Below, one piece after another: positions 61,995 to 64,000 of a stretch of 64,000 bases of DNA. Origin of the DNA: Bryopsis sp. KO-2023 (lineage: Eukaryota > Chlorophyta > Ulvophyceae > Bryopsidales > Bryopsidaceae); NCBI GenBank assembly GCA_030272585.1, contig BSYQ01000008.1, positions 1,984,001 through 2,048,000 of the forward strand, in the 5' to 3' direction. Every line of letters starts with the position of its first letter. The stretch's first letter is position 1. A program made the position numbers and the translations under genes. Below the pieces are notes generated by a model that saw nothing but the letters and a program-made list of their open reading frames with translations, was not told where the DNA came from and did not search any database.

Positions 61995-63376
61995 ATGCAG
62001 ATCTCTACTTTCGCACTTGCTTGCTTGTTGCTCGCCGCTCCTGCGTTTGCAGGTAATTTGAAGCCTATGTCTGCCCGATCGAGGGTTTCTGGTTGGTTGA
62101 GTGATTCGATCGATGTGTTTAGCGTCGATGATGGGTGTTTGAAAAGCCGCAGTTGTTGAGGATGTGAAAAAACGGTGGTTCCATTGCGTAGGACGTGAGC
62201 TTTCTCAGACGGCTTCGAACTCCTGCAGTGTGTTCGGATCCGTGAGTCTTGTCGTCAAGTCTGGAAAGTGCAAAGGGTGGGCGGGAGCAAGCTGCACGGT
62301 AAGACGATTTGTTTGCTAACGTGGCTGTTGGATCCCCTTTCGACTCGCGTATTGTTCGTGTCGCTGAATTTCTGGCATTGGTTGACGCAGTCCCACGCCA
62401 AGGCCCAGGCAGACATCAAGTCGGCGGTGAAAGCCCTGAGCACCGTGAAGATCTGCGATCCAGTCGCAGTCAGGGCGGCTTCCACCGCAGTTGCCAAGGC
62501 TCTTGCACAGGTCTACGTTGAAGCACTCGCAAAGGTTTCTTGCGATGGCAAGGGTTTTGGGTGTGGATTCGGAGTTTCCCAGGGAGATGCGTTCGCAACC
62601 GCCTACGCTGAGGCTTTCAGCAAGGCTGTTGCCGCCGCATTCAACGGTGACTTGAGCGCACTTTGCATTGCCGATCTCAAGGCCATTGCCGTGGGTGTCG
62701 CTCGCGCAGCCGCTTTCGCTGTCTCGCAGGCATGTGTCAGCGGATCTGGAAGCGCCTCGGTCTTCCAGTCGACCTTCGTGTCCTCCACGAGTGTCGCCAT
62801 CGCAAAGTCCATCTCAACCGCGACCGCTGAAGTGTGCAATAGTAAGTGATCTGAACAGTTCGAATTCCCGGACGCTGAGGAACTTCTAGATTTACGCCCG
62901 CCTAATTCTGTGTCGATTGAATCTCCAGAGCCCAAGGACAGCTCGAAGTGTGGTGCTGATGTGGTGGGAAGCTCCACGACCAATGACAACGTCGTGCAGA
63001 TCCCCAGGGTCGTCACCCCACCACCCACCGGATCTGGCACCGGCAGCGGAAGCACTGGCGGCTCTGGATCCGCTGGCCAAGTTGAGCCTTGCTTGACCAT
63101 CGAAAGCCTCGACTGCTGCTTCGACCAGACCAAGTAAGAATGACCCCCCCTTGCCGCACTGTAAGAAATTGGCACTGTTGAAAATGATCGAGGTTATAAA
63201 TAAAAAACATATTTTTTCGAAGATTTCCTAGAGAATCTGCGTTGATATTGATTATTGGTTGTGTTTCTTGAAGGTGTGGACCTAAGGGACTGTGGGCTGA
63301 GGCTCCGTTGAACCCTGCTGGGAACAAGTTGGTCTTCAAGAGGGGTGTCAGCAAAGCTTTGTGCTACTGCTACTAG
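61995..63376 (+). CDS. Secreted Ala/Cys-rich protein, copy 2 (five exons)
   Basis: Exons 61995-62052, 62192-62298, 62391-62841, 62929-63133 and 63274-63376. Exon sizes equal those of copy 1 except that exon 3 equals the sum of exons 3 and 4 there, because the 96-nt intron is absent. 307 residues, nearly identical to copy 1 in the mature part (differences include GK for GR and Q-T-K for Q-A-K near the end). Signal peptide MQISTFALACLLLAAPAFA. Introns have diverged far more than exons, pointing to purifying selection or exon conversion. Likely extracellular; function unknown. Confidence 0.9.
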
Positions 63377-63398
63377 GAAGATTGGCCAGTTGTGATAA

Positions 63399-63404
63399 AA
63401 TAAA
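63399..63404 (+). terminator. Polyadenylation signal of copy 2
   Basis: AATAAA 22 nt after the stop codon, matching copy 1. Confidence 0.65.
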
Positions 63405-64000
63405 GCAAATTTTGGAGACAGAATTGATTAAAGGAGTTACTTATTCGTGAATCCATACCAGTTTAAAAAAAAAATTAGTGCACTTTGAATAAAGAATATC
63501 TTTTTTTTGAAATTAATATTTTGATGAATCTCCTTTTGGAAGCAATAAAAGAAATTTAAGGAGGGCTGTGATATTGTGTGAATCTTTCCTTTTAAAAATC
63601 ATGTTTAAAATCATGAAAAACTGAAAGCTTGGAGACATTTTGGCAGCAATGGTTTGGAGGCTATGTTTTTTCATTATGTTTTTGTCATTATTGCCATTTC
63701 AATCTGCAGAAAAAGTTTTGTCTTTCCAGTTAACTTCCCAAACATCAAATAAATTTGTGCAGAAGAATAGCCCCTGCAACCACCTCTGGATAGTTTTTTT
63801 ACCCATCTCTATGGATTAAAAATATGACAAATAAATTGATCGATTGATCGATTTGTACTGATGGTACAAATCAGTAAGGTAGAAATTTACAAAGCAGTCA
63901 TGGTGAGTTGTTCCTTGAGCCTTAAGTGTGGAAAGATTAAGCAGCAGCATCTCATCTCTTTGACAAGATTTAAATATCACGATAAATAAATAAAAAGAAT
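63405..64000. other. Intergenic, no gene seen
   Basis: A/T-rich 3' flank of copy 2 to the window end. A GATCGATTGATCGAT motif occurs at about 63839-63852. No frame supported. Confidence 0.45.

Overview
This is eukaryotic DNA. Host genes have GT–AG introns with matching phases, intergenic DNA is long and homopolymer-rich, AATAAA signals follow two genes, and about half the window is retrotransposon. The organism cannot be named from the sequence alone. A plastid-bearing eukaryote of the green lineage is my best guess, because one gene looks like a plant RHON1-type protein (transit-peptide-like N-terminus, C-terminal Rho-N domain). This is a weak inference.

Layout. (1) 1-2267: the 3' end of a coiled-coil gene and its flank; this block is an inverted, rearranged duplicate of the locus at 58.2-61.6 kb. 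(2) 2277-34820: one non-LTR retrotransposon (LINE, minus strand, restriction-like-endonuclease type) split by a nest of LTR elements. It holds a full-length Ty3/gypsy chromovirus 'A' on the minus strand (5439-13668, TSD TCAGC), a solo A-family LTR (13692-14264, TSD CCTTG), a second A element on the plus strand (14461-32047, TSD GGATG) that is itself split by a different chromovirus 'B' (16783-26133, TSD GAATT), and an unrelated 267-bp solo LTR (33455-33721, TSD CACCA). With all insertions and one TSD copy each discounted, the LINE frames read through every junction; the only clear coding lesion is one frameshift near 3965-4000. (3) 34.8-64 kb: host genes. These are a two-exon unknown gene (-), the RHON1-like four-exon gene (-) divergent from a KH-domain protein gene (+), a three-exon unknown gene (-), two copies of a secreted Ala/Cys-rich protein gene (+; 50.2 and 62.0 kb), a five-exon membrane protein gene (-), a small charged coiled-coil ORF (+), and the intact paralogue of the left-end coiled-coil gene (-).

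Most notable biology. Both chromovirus families carry genes beyond gag and pol. Each has a pair of small ORFs before gag that look like tandem duplicates of each other, and a third large ORF after pol that combines a coiled coil with a cysteine/histidine module of the same spacing in A and B, although the proteins are otherwise very different. In A the upstream ORFs, gag and pol are packed with ATGA overlaps or gaps of 7-12 nt, as expected for a polycistronic RNA using termination-reinitiation. B instead has gag and pol in a -1 relation with a 16-nt overlap, and its Gag carries an RS-rich domain. In the host part, the two secreted-protein paralogues differ by one clean 96-nt intron, and strand composition (G over C) flips at the divergent promoter near 41.3-42.1 kb and again at about 47 kb.
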